This document shows, in pieces, positions 1 through 11,656 of a DNA stretch of 64,000 bases. The notes under the pieces were generated by a model. It ran no database searches. It saw only the letters and a program-made list of their open reading frames with translations, and was not told the origin of the DNA. The stretch is taken from contig LR990058.1 in NCBI GenBank assembly GCA_905147135.1, forward strand, positions 13,243,349-13,307,348. Direction: 5' to 3'. The position numbers were made by a program, and so were the translations under genes. The stretch comes from Blastobasis lacticolella. Taxonomy: Eukaryota; Arthropoda; Insecta; Lepidoptera; Blastobasidae. Every line of letters begins with the position of its first letter. Positions within the stretch are counted from its first letter, which is position 1.

Positions 1-221
1 ATTCCGTGATTTCATTAAATGTGTGGTTTAGGAGGAGTTAGCGTAAATACATACGGACAGACGCGGTATGCGACTTTATTTTATACTATGTAAAGATAAG
101 GATAACGAGTTCAATTTTAATTAAATTTATCATTCCATTAGCGATAAATATATCACTTATTTTGTGGGACATGGGTTAGATTAGGTCCATTTATAGTACT
201 TGGATCTCATTTAATTTATTA

Positions 222-1211
222 ATGAGCCAAATGCCATATTTTTCACAATATTTTTTCATTGCGGAGAATGAAATAGGTAGTGTACCTATATTGTTTTCGG
301 AAAATAGTTGCAAAGATAATTACAAATTTAATTCGATTGGTGTATTAACAATAGAAGTACCTAGTACATTGAGATATACAATGGAGCAAGGTGATGAAAT
401 TGCAAGTGACGACAGTGCAAGTGATTTTTACGCAAATACTTTATTAGTACTATGGGCTCTTGCAATTATTGTATCTATAATTATGATAATCATCGTGTTG
501 GTTACGTGGATCATATTTCCAAAATGGCGTATTTTCAGAAATTATGTATATATAAATATACTAATTATAAACTTTGCGTTGTGTATGTTGCCATTACTTT
601 TACTTGGGGTTTCAATCCAAATTCCAGTGGTAGTTTTGGGCTTTTTCAGCTATTTTATTATATTTTCGTCTATGTTTTGGTTTTTGGTTATGAGCGTTGT
701 TATTTATAAAGATATTGTTACGGTCTTCGCTTACACTATTAATAGAAAAAAATTGTTATGCAGTCTGTTCGCTTGGGGTCTTCCACTGATATTAGCCTTA
801 ACTTTGTGTCTGTTAGAATTTTTTGGTTTGTTTGACGTACAAATTATTAATAACGCGGCTACAGGGTTACTCGTCTTAACTTTGTGTGTCAAAGTGTTTT
901 TGTATCTTAAAGTCGTTTATTCTTTGATAAAGTCGGCGAATTTCCAAAGCAGACAAGGGCTAAACTTTACCTGTCAAAAGATCCAAATAGCCACTCTGAC
1001 TTTGGTGTTAAGTGGGACAATGATGGCTTGTGGCATTGTGATTGGCTTAGTACTGCCAATGATTGATAATTTCCTTTTTATTCTATCAAAGACAATAGTT
1101 TTTTGTTACTGCAACTTTTTGATATTACAGATTTTGTTAATAAATATTTCTTTTTTCCTTATTAAATCCAACCGTAATATGTGGCACGATTACATGAGAA
1201 GAAATAGGTAA
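222..1211 (+). CDS. Seven-transmembrane receptor, class B / Methuselah-like (tentative), single exon
   Basis: One uninterrupted ATG-to-TAG frame of 329 residues. The first ~72 residues are hydrophilic and acidic just before the membrane and would lie outside the cell. Seven hydrophobic stretches follow, at about residues 73-98, 106-130, 134-162, 177-203, 211-238, 253-280 and 284-313, and a short basic tail ends in MRRNR. The RNYVYINILI segment entering TM2 resembles class B (secretin/Methuselah-type) receptors, but the ectodomain is much shorter than usual and I see no cysteine-rich hormone-binding domain. It may be an intron-less divergent receptor, or the 3' exon of a longer gene that starts left of the window. 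A second ATG four codons in could also be used. The membrane-protein call is firm; the family is not. Confidence 0.7.
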   Translation: MSQMPYFSQYFFIAENEIGSVPILFSENSCKDNYKFNSIGVLTIEVPSTLRYTMEQGDEIASDDSASDFYANTLLVLWALAIIVSIIMIIIVLVTWIIFPKWRIFRNYVYINILIINFALCMLPLLLLGVSIQIPVVVLGFFSYFIIFSSMFWFLVMSVVIYKDIVTVFAYTINRKKLLCSLFAWGLPLILALTLCLLEFFGLFDVQIINNAATGLLVLTLCVKVFLYLKVVYSLIKSANFQSRQGLNFTCQKIQIATLTLVLSGTMMACGIVIGLVLPMIDNFLFILSKTIVFCYCNFLILQILLINISFFLIKSNRNMWHDYMRRNR

Positions 1212-2640
1212 TAGTTCATTTGACTTTGATTTTTTAGATATCAATGATACCTATACCTACATATATACAAGGAGATTATAGGAGATATTTAAAATCTTGT
1301 GACTACATCATTATGTTTGTTAATCTAACCACGATTTGACGTGGATATCTTTTTGTAACACGGTGTGATAGCCCGGTAGATTTTGCGATATACTTGTGAG
1401 GGCAGCAATTTCGGAAAATGAAGTACCTACTGTACATTAAGAGGAAGACGAAGGACGTAGAGGAAAAAGTGAGCGCCGGGGATCATAAAGAGGCGAAGAG
1501 GTTGGCAGATAGGAGAGAAGAGTGGCGATTGCTCCACCGACAAGAGTCATACTCTTAAATATATGATGATGATGATGACTGATACATTGTGAAAAATATA
1601 TTTTATCTTTACATTCGCGACTTTTATTTAAATACATATCAGTTTAGTGTATTTTTTGTATTAGTAATTATCAGAACAAGGTTTGATTGCAAATTATATA
1701 ATATCGCACGGGTATTGTCACTCAGTTAGCAATGGATGCCATCAATTGATTGCATATTAATGATATGGAGGAGGAAGAGCTTGGTGCTAACACCGAGCCT
1801 TGCGACACGCCAGCTTTAATAACCCAATATGTCTTTAAACATTGATCATCTAAGATCAAATTAAATTCACACTACAATTTACTAGTGGGCCCGGCGCGAC
1901 TTTGTTCTAAATCGATTTAGTAGTTTTTATTCATTACAAACATAACCTAACCAAGAGAAAAAGTCGCATAACCCCCGACCAAATTTACTAAAACTCAAAA
2001 TGTTGTAAACTACAAAATTGATTTTAATGAAGCAAAACTAAGAACCATCTCGATCAAACTGGCTTTCAAATAGAGAAACCGCATCCAAATCGGTCCATCT
2101 GTTCCAGAGCTACGATGCTACAAATAGACGTCAAACTTCCACCCCACTTTTATCGTCGCGGGATGTCAAATACAAATATTTTCTCTTCATAATATTGAAA
2201 TCCAAGTCAACCAATATTGATTGGAGCCTATGGAGGAGTGTATGGTAAGCTATACAGAATCATATACTCTGGTAGTTAAACAAGTAGCCAAAGCTTCGAA
2301 AACGCTGAGTGTGCCGCCGTTGATGCAAAATTACGGAAATTGGCAATAGTACACCGCCGCAGTTAGCCGCAAGTAGAAAATGCAATACCAAGATCCCGTA
2401 TCCATTTTGCGGGACTAATCTCGGTGGAAATTTTGCGGGATCCCGCTGGACTGGCGGGATTACAGAGAAGCGTGGTTTATACATGTTAAAGTGCGCGCAG
2501 CACTCGTGGGCCGTCGACTAGCTGCCTGGGCGCTGGCTAAGCGATGCGAAGCTACAGCTTAAGTATCGAACTATCCCATATTTTTCCATATACGCTCATA
2601 CATTTTTGGCGTTACAAATCAGTCTATAATTTTATAAATA
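1212..2640. other. Intergenic, repeat remnants only
   Basis: I find no gene. Around 1880-2140 there is a decayed interspersed repeat with the cgcgacttt..atcgatttagtagttttt pattern also seen near 31850 and 60660. The open frames at 1437-1637 and 2260-2484 lack homology or supporting splice sites. Confidence 0.5.
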
Positions 2641-2649
2641 TCTAATCGT

Positions 2650-2873
2650 CGACGACCTGAGTGATTCAGTGGTCTGCCACGCAAGAGGTCCCGAGTTCGA
2701 TTCCCGGCCGGGCAGAAATTGAAAGGATGAATTTTAATTTCTGTTACGGGTCTGGGTGTTCTATGTATAATAAGTATGTATTTAAAAGTATGTAAATAGT
2801 ATATCAGTTATCTAGCACCCATAGTACAAGCTTTGCTTAGTTTGGGGCTAGTGTGAATTTGTACAGGTTTTTT
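2650..2873 (+). repeat. tRNA-derived SINE, family 2, copy 1
   Basis: It begins with a tRNA-like head carrying a B-box (gttcgattcccgg) and continues into a shared body, gaaattgaaaggatgaattt then tctgggtgttctatgtat then agctttgcttagtttggggc, ending in a T-run. The same arrangement recurs at 24466-24660 (+), 34261-34520 (-) and 62905-63105 (-). Confidence 0.75.
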
Positions 2874-4386
2874 TTTTTTTATCGATTTTAATTCAGTTTT
2901 CGCAATTTGATAGCCAATAAGACAATAATTACCTCTGTATTTAATTAATATCTGTAAAAGGTAATCTGTAATTGAAATTGGCTATCAAAGCGTGAAAACC
3001 TAATTAAAATGGATTAAGTATTTATAAAATTCAAGACTTATTTGTAAAGTCAGAAATATACGAACATATATGGAAAAATATGGAGTGGTCCGATATTCTT
3101 GCAACGTGCAAGTGTATTTCCAAAATTATACTTAATTTGCTTACGATGTTGTTTGTGGTGTATACCTAATTATTTCAATTTATGTTGATATTGAAGTAAG
3201 TATGTCAAATTATGTCTAAAAATACTAAATAACAATTTTAAATGTACCAATAAGCTTGTGTAATTTGGGTTTAAATAAAAACCATGAAAATAAGGTGTAT
3301 AAGGTCTTTACTACGATTGATTTCTGGGGTCTATGTCCACCCTGCTGGATCCCGCAAATACCTGGATCCAGCGGGACTAAGAAGTCCCGCAAATACCTGT
3401 ATTGAAATTATCTTGAGAGATTGCATTCCCTAGCCGCAAGAACCTCCGCTTTTCCAAACAAGGATTGCTGGAAAATTCCACTTTTCTCTAATGAGAGAAG
3501 TCTTATCTACAAAAATGTGACTCAAACCCGAAAAACCACGAATAACAATGAAAAGCTAAAAAGTTAGAAACAAGCCAAATCAACAAAGCCTTTCAAGTTT
3601 AAATTTAACTAACGTTTGCACTGTATACACCTATATACTTACACCATTCGGTTTGTTCCTAACTTTTCAGTTTCAATGGCAGTCGCGGTTTTTAGATATT
3701 GTGCTACTTTTTCAATGTCCTCGAATTTTAAAATTTGGCATAAACCAGAAAATTTCATTATCGATTTCCATTTCCATCGATATTGGATTTAGCAGAAGAA
3801 CCCCAGATTTCAATCAAATAATCTATGTTAGGTTTAATTAAAGAATTGAATGAAGATATTTTACATTTCTTGGTAGACAGCGGACTATATTACCGAGTAC
3901 CCCTGTTAAGAATGTTAATTTTGACTTAACTTTTTCTAAGTGTGGTTTCCACGTGAAGGAATTGTCAAGTATGAGGCTTAAATACTTTTCTTTATTTGTT
4001 CGTTCGATAATCTGATTATTTATTTTTAATGGTTCGAAGTCATGTATTTTCTTGATTTTAGATGTGAAATTGGATGAAAGAAGAAATCCACCGACCCCTT
4101 CAACTTCGGGCGTCGTACAAGGCTTGCTACGCCGTAGAGCGTCGTAGTCCAGCTACGATCTCCGTAGGCGTACGTAGCATTGGGTTCTTACCTATCATCA
4201 TTACCTTACCGTAATGTCCATACGAGCGCTCGTGTGCGCTACCTGTATCTTTCATATTCGTGGTAAGTGGCTAGAGATATAAAAGACACGCCGTAGAAGG
4301 CAAGCGCTCGCGTGGATTTTGCTTTTCAGGTTTTGCTCTCGCGCACGAGGGCCCAGATGCGATATTTATTTTCGTTTGTTTCTTAG

Positions 4387-4612
4387 GTCATCATCACAAC
4401 CCATAAGAGTCCACTGCAGGACTTAGGACCTCTCCCACGAAAGGGGAGGTAATTGTCATCTACACGCTTGGCTTAAGATCGCAGTGTTATAAATAAAATA
4501 ATGAAAAACGCTGCTGCCCATTTTCCAGCTTACGGAGAGTAGTTCTTTTGCCTCGAAAACATTAGTCGCCTTGTGTAAGGGGTTGGTGCTATTCTAATCT
4601 GCCGGATATTTA
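4387..4612 (+). repeat. Interspersed repeat family A, copy 1
   Basis: It shares the ordered blocks cccataa.agtccactgcag, cctctcccacgaaagggga, gctgctgcccatttt, cgaaaacattagtcgcc and ggggttggtgctattcta with copies at 6074-6412, 21346-21605 (-), 26034-26272, 53085-53410 and 55530-55800. No coding capacity is visible. It is probably a LINE or SINE tail family. Confidence 0.75.
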
Positions 4613-6073
4613 CTTAAATAACTTTAATTGCCCACAATATAACAAAATGAATGCTTTATTTTTTTCTTTATTATAGAACTAGCTTTAGTAATTTAACCGC
4701 CATCTCATCTGGTGGTAAGTGACGATGCGGCCTGGTGATTTCGAAAATGAAGTAGGTATGTTTAGGTCTTTATTTTATAGTATCTAAAAAAAAATTCTGG
4801 GTTTGATAATACCCCTTTTCATTTGTTTTGTCGCTAGTACTAATTTAATAAAGACGGTGGGTAGTATTAAAATAAAGAATTTGCTATTTCCAAGTAATTC
4901 TGCTTGTACGAAAATTACAGTTTCCGTCATTTTTAAAGGTAAGGAGTAAGGACCTAATATTTCAAACACTACGACCCATCTGCCAAGTGAGGATAAAGAC
5001 CTGTGAGAGACTGATTATGAAAACTCTCAAAAGATTTGTTACGGGTTAGATGATGAATAAGATAGGTAGCGCAATCCGTCGGCACACCCCCAACCAAGTA
5101 TACATATAGGTATATAAGTACACATATAAAATATAGGTATATAAGTAGGAAATATTTCCTAAACTACCAACTTAACCGATTTTAAGAGTGGGGCACGAAT
5201 ATTTCAACAATAACTGACAAAGCAAAGATATAGATAGGTACTGGTTTCTTAAATGTCGTCTACAAATTTCATTGGCTTTGATTGGTTAATATTGACATTA
5301 CGATCAAACTTCGTTTGTATCCTACCTAAGATGCCTACGCCTACAGTGTTTAATTTATTAATTATATTTCGTTAAAACACATTAACTTTGTCCTTTAATT
5401 TAATTACGTATATATTTCATTTATTTATTTATTTTATATATGCTGTGTACTTCATGCAGGTCTCCTTACCGTCAAGATCCCACTAAAAATCAGCGCTGCA
5501 GCATTTGTTGTAGCTAATGCTGAGCTGGGGTCTTTTTTTGGCATCGCATTGGTCCATGATTTGTTGTGTTTGTGTGTTTGTACCTACTTTATTTTTGTTT
5601 AGTATTGAAGTGTTCTAAAATTTTCATATTATGTAAACGCTTATGGATTTTTGTGATGTCAAAATAAATCATGTCTATGTCTATGTCTATGTCTATATAT
5701 CGAGCGCGCTCGGGGGAAACTCCTTTTAACGACACAAAGCTAAGACCCAGCTCTATTAAACTGGATTTCAAATAAAGAAAACCGCACCGAAATCGGTCCA
5801 AGCATTCCGGAGCTCCGATGCCATGAACACGACGCCGAGCCACAAATAGGTACGACAAATTTATAGCGCCTCGCTTTCGTCGGGGTTAAAAACCAATATT
5901 TCGGCCCCTTCGAGCGCTCGTTAAGCTTGCTTTATGGCGCGCGACTGGACTGAACATCAGGATCTATTGACACGCTAACCCCTCCCTTCCTCGGTTGCCC
6001 CTACTACTAGTTTGCACAGCATTTTTATCAGTTCGCTAACGCCGTAAATGTTAAATAAGTTATTTAGGTAGGT

Positions 6074-6412
6074 TATCATCATAACCCATAACAGTAAACT
6101 GCAGACTTAGGGGCTCCCCCATGAAAAGGGAGGTTTTTCCCATAATCTCCACGCTTGATAATAATCATAATCATTTATTCATATTTTTACTTGGCAGGCG
6201 GGCTGGAGATCGCAGTGTTATAAATATAACAATGGAAAAAGCTACTGCCCATTTTGCAGTCTACGGAGACTCTAGATCTTTTACCTCGAAAACATTAGTT
6301 AGTCGCCTTGTACCTTGACACCCACGAGTGTAAGGGGTTGGTGTACCTACATGTATATGTCAAAATCTTTGGGTTGGTGCTATTCTACTCTGCCGGACAC
6401 CACACGGCAAAC
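6074..6412 (+). repeat. Interspersed repeat family A, copy 2
   Basis: Same ordered blocks as the copy at 4387. About 35 bp of AT-rich sequence (ataatcataatcatttattc region) is inserted between the 'cacgctt' and 'ggcaggcgggctggagatcg' blocks. It ends with the family's ggacaccacacgg. Confidence 0.75.
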
Positions 6413-6469
6413 GGCACAAGGCAGTAGGTAGTTATTTAATAATAATCATATAATCTTGGCGTCAATATC

Positions 6470-6740
6470 CCGATTGTGCTCTCGCGTGTGAGAGCCCAGG
6501 CGGACCCCTTGACCATGATCCAGGTTTTGGCAGATCAAATACAAGATCATGGTTTACACATTTAGTCGCCTGAACACAATATCTTAATTAATTCAGTCAT
6601 TAAGCAATTTACGTTAAAATAATGTCAATAATACAACTGTCACCTGTCGCCTGAATGTGCAGGTTTTCCCACGATGTTCTCCCTCACCGTAAAGAGCATG
6701 TCATTGGCACTGACTGATATAACATTTCAAATTGGCGACA
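6470..6740 (-). repeat. tRNA-derived SINE, family 1, degraded copy
   Basis: It contains the family's gaccatgatccagg, acacatttagtcgcctgaa, gaatgtgcaggtt and ctcaccgtaa blocks in the same order as the better copies at 30520-30870 and 56288-56625, but with an internal gap of unrelated AT-rich sequence and no recognisable tRNA-like head. Confidence 0.6.
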
Positions 6741-6982
6741 CATTAGTTTTTGCCAGTAAATGCAGTAATAGTTGTTAAGCTATAAAACGACCCATTGACA
6801 ACCTGGTCAGATGCAGTAAGTCAAGTTTGGGGCACTGTAGGAGCCGCCTGAAGCTAAGCAGTTTCCCAGAAACTACCAGAATTAAGAACCCGCTTCAATT
6901 AATTTTTCAACAAATAAAAAGTTATGCCCTTATGAAAAGGTTGACAACTGCTGTTTCAGGTGATTCGAAAACTTAACCTTTA

Positions 6983-7272
6983 GGGCCAACGCTAAAATTC
7001 GCGCGGGCGCCCGCCAGCGTATTTGTTTCGTAATAATGTATGAGCAGCGCTATTTATCGTTTCGCAGTCGCTTTTTTGCCAAATAATAAATTAGCAAATA
7101 ATCCATTATGGCAGTTCGGATCGGGACAACTGTAGTCTGTACATGTTGAGGCCAAAATTGTACTAACCAGCCGGAGCCACGCAGCCGGAGCCCGCAGCGT
7201 GCCGCAGGCCCGCGTCGGACGTTCGGAGCGGACGCCCGTTCCGTGCACCCGCGCGAGTTTTAGCGTTGGCCC
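6983..7272. mobile_element. Harbinger-type MITE with TTA target duplication
   Basis: The ends are inverted repeats of about 25 bp (GGGCCAACGCTAAAA..TCGCGCGGG) around a GC-rich core. TTA flanks both sides (6980-6982 and 7273-7275), the typical 3-bp target of PIF/Harbinger elements. Length is 290 bp with no gene inside. Its termini differ from those of the autonomous Harbinger at 18021-23486, so it belongs to a different group. Confidence 0.75.
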
Positions 7273-7479
7273 TTAATGTTCCCTTGGGTTTTAACATTTT
7301 CCCGGAATTAAAAGGAACAGCGTCGTCTGTCTGCAAATACTTGAAACTTTGTAAAATGCCTTTCTTGCAAATGATTGACAATATGCCAATGATTTATGAT
7401 TGGCATTTTGTAAAAAAAATAAGTTCACCAGTTGCCTGCGACCTATCCCAACCCGTTGTTTCTCAAAGGACATAGACTA

Positions 7480-7716
7480 TTGTCAAGGCCAAGGGGAGTC
7501 GACTATTCCATGAGATTTCGACTCATGCCACTACCTGATCGAAGACCAAGGAGCGTCCAGTATTGCCAAAGCCATGGGATTTCGACTAATGCCATAACCA
7601 AGGGCAAATTTACCTGATCAAAATCCAAAGGGCGTCGACTATTGCCTAAGCCATGGGGCGTCGGCTAATGGCATACACATATATACGTATAGCCAAGGGG
7701 CGTCGATATGCCCCAA
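7480..7716. repeat. Degenerate tandem repeat
   Basis: The motif gccaagggg(c)gtcgactattgcc and its variant catgggatttcgactaatgcc recur about five times with a loose spacing of 40-60 bp. It is not coding. Confidence 0.55.
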
Positions 7717-8383
7717 ACATTATGTTGCGGTTTCTGCAGGATCTAAAAATTTGTTGAAATACCATTAACAGCAAAATAAAAGAGACAAATCAAAACATGA
7801 CATTTATTCAACAAAAATCTCTACACACGGTTTACATTCGCATAAATAATTATAATAATATAGGTACATATCTGAAAGGTACTATTTGGTGTTATACATA
7901 AATAGTCACATATAACAAAATAAGTCAACTATAAACGTTTGACCGAAAGAATTTTTACAACAATAATATAAATACCTCAACATATAAAACTCTTGTACAA
8001 TACAATACAATAAAAACACATTTTTTTATTTATTGTTCAAATCACCTATGGGTATTAACATAGTCTTTTAGTAAATCTCTAATCTATGGAATATATAAAT
8101 TAACAGTATTCAAATACATTTCTGTAAGCGTCCTTCTCGAATATAAAATGACACGACTGTCACGATACAATCCCATTTCAATAACACTCAGATTGTAAAT
8201 GGTTAGTATTTGTTAGGTAGCGTGGCACATAGAAATGCTGCCAATTATGATATACTTACTCGTACATATACAGAAAATTACGTTAAAACTTCGAAAATGG
8301 AAACCATCTAGTTACATCGCTATTATTTAAGTTAAATAATAGGTCTAGTTTGTGTAGCTATATATACTGCTCAAGGAAAGAGA

Positions 8384-8520
8384 GGGTCTAAAAGGGTCAC
8401 ATTAACGTTTCATATTAAGTTGTTGACATTGACATAACAATTCAAAATGGCGTCACTTAGTTCCAGTTTTGGCCACTGGGGCAGTTAATATGAAACGCTA
8501 ATGTGACCTTTTTAGATCCC
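8384..8520. repeat. Inverted repeat, ~36-bp arms
   Basis: The left arm gggtctaaaagggtcacatt..cgtttcatattaa pairs with the right arm ttaatatgaaacg..aatgtgacc..agatccc, around a loop of about 60 bp. It would form a strong hairpin in RNA of either strand. It is either a small fold-back element or a relic MITE. Confidence 0.65.
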
Positions 8521-9599
8521 AAAAGATGCTCTTAACGTTTCAAATATTTGTAAATTTTCAAATACAAAAAGTGGCACATGATATCGGTCATCGTCATAAT
8601 TTATCAACCAAATAGCACGTTGACACAAAATTTCACATTTCATTTTTAAATTGCAAAGAACACAATTTTTTCAAATTTAGGCCAATTACATAAACATTCC
8701 AATTTTTATGGCAAAAACCGCTCATGTCATATCCGGACCAACTTGAAAGTTGGATTGGAACATTGTCTACATACATTACATAGAACCGTTTAAAACAACA
8801 TGACTATTCTAAGTTTAAAAATTTCAAGAATACATTTAATCAAAATGACACACGTTATCTCTCCGTCCCTCTTTAGGTTAGAGAGAAAGGGACACCAAAT
8901 GCTAGATACCAACTCATGACTAACAAACAACGAGGTTTGGTTCCAAATAACTACAGCCTACCTACATACGATACGATCATAGTGGCGGACCGACAGTGAA
9001 ACGGATTCGTAGCACATACCCGCGCTACAACGCACTATACTTTATTGTCAACTTTACTACTTTACAAATACTTCAAGAACATGTAACAGAAATAAATAAT
9101 TACATCGTCGAGTCATACAGCTAACAAATGGCAGCAAATAAAGTATCGAACAAGAACAACACAATTCTGGGAACATACAATAACAAATCAACTCAATTTA
9201 TTCTATTGGTAAACGACTCCTTTACGAGATTCTAATACACACCTATAATAATTTAATGAGAATAAAATATTAAAGATCTAACATGAAATCGGTTCCACTG
9301 TCCACCCATGGTACTCAGTTTCACAAACATCTAGTTATACAAAATAATAATGACTAGAGTTATAAATAACTTACGGGCAACACTTCACTTATCTAAGGTA
9401 ATGGTTGAACACTAACCCACTAATACGAATGCATTGCTTTGCTTACTTATGACATACATTACAGTGATTATCACTTTGAACGCCTACAACCTACGTGATA
9501 GTCATTTTGTGTTTCGATGTAGTGACCCCTATCAGTGATGGGCTCGCGGATCACCGCCGTATAGTAGTCGAGAACTTGCAATAGAACTTCTACGTATTC

Positions 9600-9720
9600 A
9601 ATCAGCTTTAACAGATCAATAGCACGCAAACAGGCAAGTGGGCCACCTGATGGAAAATGGTTACCGCCACTTAAGGATACCAGCAACACCAGGGGCGTCA
9701 TCAGTGCCCACCTCTAAAGA
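9600..9720 (-). repeat. Interspersed repeat family B
   Basis: It shares gcaa.caggcaagtgggccacctgatgg and the 'accagcaacaccagggg' block with fragments near 25370-25480, 32990-33110, 54600-54670, 59195-59290 and 62215-62320. It resembles the 3' tail of a lepidopteran LINE or SINE. Confidence 0.55.
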
Positions 9721-11221
9721 GACCTCTAATATACCTCTTTAAGAATCCGTCCAAAGTACTCCAAAGGAAGCACAGGAACTTTCCGCATTCGAATAATAGA
9801 AGCGAGAAACGTTCATTCGAACAGTGTCGTATAAACCACCAACAAAGGGCCCACGGCTGATGGCGCGAAGAAGGAAATGTGATATGGGCACCAGACCAAA
9901 AAGTTCCACAGAACATAGACGGTAGAAATAGTTCATACACTCAGAAGCACGTAGAGTGAGCCAAAGTCACTTCGAACAGATGGTTTTAACAGCAGGATTC
10001 GTTGCACCCCGACTGTATTTAGCTGAGTATCAAATGGTGCCAGGTGCGTCGTGCGCACACGCGTAGCGCCGATTGCGGACGCAATTGTTGCGTCGGCAGC
10101 AGCGAGTGTCAATATGGGCGTCTCCTATCGCATATTTTGTTATCATATCTAGGGACAAATCGTATTTCGCTTTCTTGCCACGTTTAGGAAAACGCAATGA
10201 ACAAATGTCATTTTAGTCCGTTGAATTAAAAAACGAAAATTAGACTCCGAGGTTTATATAGGTAGAGATCCTGTGTTGCATTACCCTGCACTGTCGCGAA
10301 ATTCTCGAGACTATCTCACTTGCTGCCATAACTGATAGAATTTCACTATATCTGTCTCGTCAAGTCACAGTTTTCCATCTACTTTACATTTTATCGACGC
10401 TTCACGTGGTAGGAAGTTGCAAATTAGTTTAGCTACAAGACGAGAGCAGAGGTAGTCTCAACAACTGTTGTTTATACAGAACAGATATGTACCAAATATA
10501 ATGTTAGTGTTACTCGAACTAATACATACACTTGTTAGTTCGGGTCATTACCTTTATAAACTTTCAATCCTCAATGCTCATGAATCTTGTAGCGAATCGG
10601 GCTAAAAGTTTTCTTAAAACATTTTTTTTTTCATTTCATTAGTTAAATCTGACGTCAAACGCCGCGATCAAGCTCTGTTGATTATGATTATGATATTCGT
10701 ATGTGTCAAACTTTGGTAGCTATAGTAAGTCACAGTCGCCCATATGAGCAACAAATATTACGCCCATATAGGCAAGCTAACATGAATTTTATTTATATTG
10801 AAAATATTGTACTTCAATCAACATTATTGTATAATTTGGATGTTTTTGCATCAATCACATTCACAATATAGTTTAAATTGTTAATAATAATACTACCAAG
10901 GGTTGACACATATCCGTAATTCACACTCACTGAACATCACATACTCGAAAGCAGTGACTTCGGTAGTGACTTCACTGCTTCGTTCACGCATTCGCTCCCA
11001 AACCAATGCCGTAGGAATAAACTATGCTCATGGACGCTGTTTGGTATATCCAGTGTCTTTAAGTAGAATCATAACATCCTTCAATGTCCAGAATAAAATC
11101 GTATTAAACAGGTTCAGCATCATGTTCAACTTCAGGCCTCTGGCATTCCCTTCATTTAAAAAGTCAGCCTCGGAATTTTTTTGTTTGGGGCGTGCTACGC
11201 TGCGTTTATTAGTACCTTATC

Positions 11222-11656
11222 GACTGAGATATTGTGGACGAGAAGATCCCGAATTTTCCGGATATTGCCTAGAGCTCTTGACCGGGTCGGAAAGACCGCG
11301 AGCGGTTGCGTTCTCGTTCGGCGTCAAGAGTTCAATTATTCGTTCAAGTTGTCAGAACGCCTGCTGTGTACGTCTTAACGTAATACAAGAACGCAGAACG
11401 CGACGCGGAACGCCTGATAGATATTTCTGTCTGATAGATCCTTAGATCCTGGCTAAACAGGAGTTGCAGAGGTGCGAATGAGTTGCGGAGCTTTATCAAT
11501 GTGCATGCATCACTCGCATAGTTTCGCAATATGAAACAAACTGGCTAGTCAGTGTGTAATTTCGAGGGAGAGGTCAATCTCTCCGAGTCGGTCAAGGGCT
11601 CTGGGATGGGCAACATCCGGAAAATTCCGGATCTTCTCGTCCATGGTGTCTCAGTC
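11222..11656. repeat. Large inverted repeat, ~65-70-bp arms
   Basis: The left arm (11222-11290) with gacgagaagatcc, gaattttccggat and ctcttgaccg is matched in inverse by the right arm (about 11590-11656). The spacer is about 300 bp and has its own self-similar gaacgc motifs. No coding capacity was recognised. It is a fold-back transposon or MITE candidate. Confidence 0.65.

Noticed and set aside
2655..2716. tRNA gene
   Set aside because: Same reason: it is the head of SINE family 2, repeated at 34440-34510 in antisense.
10903..11445. 180-codon open frame on the plus strand
   Set aside because: It starts with TTG, not ATG, shows no domain, and overlaps the left arm of the inverted repeat at 11222-11656.
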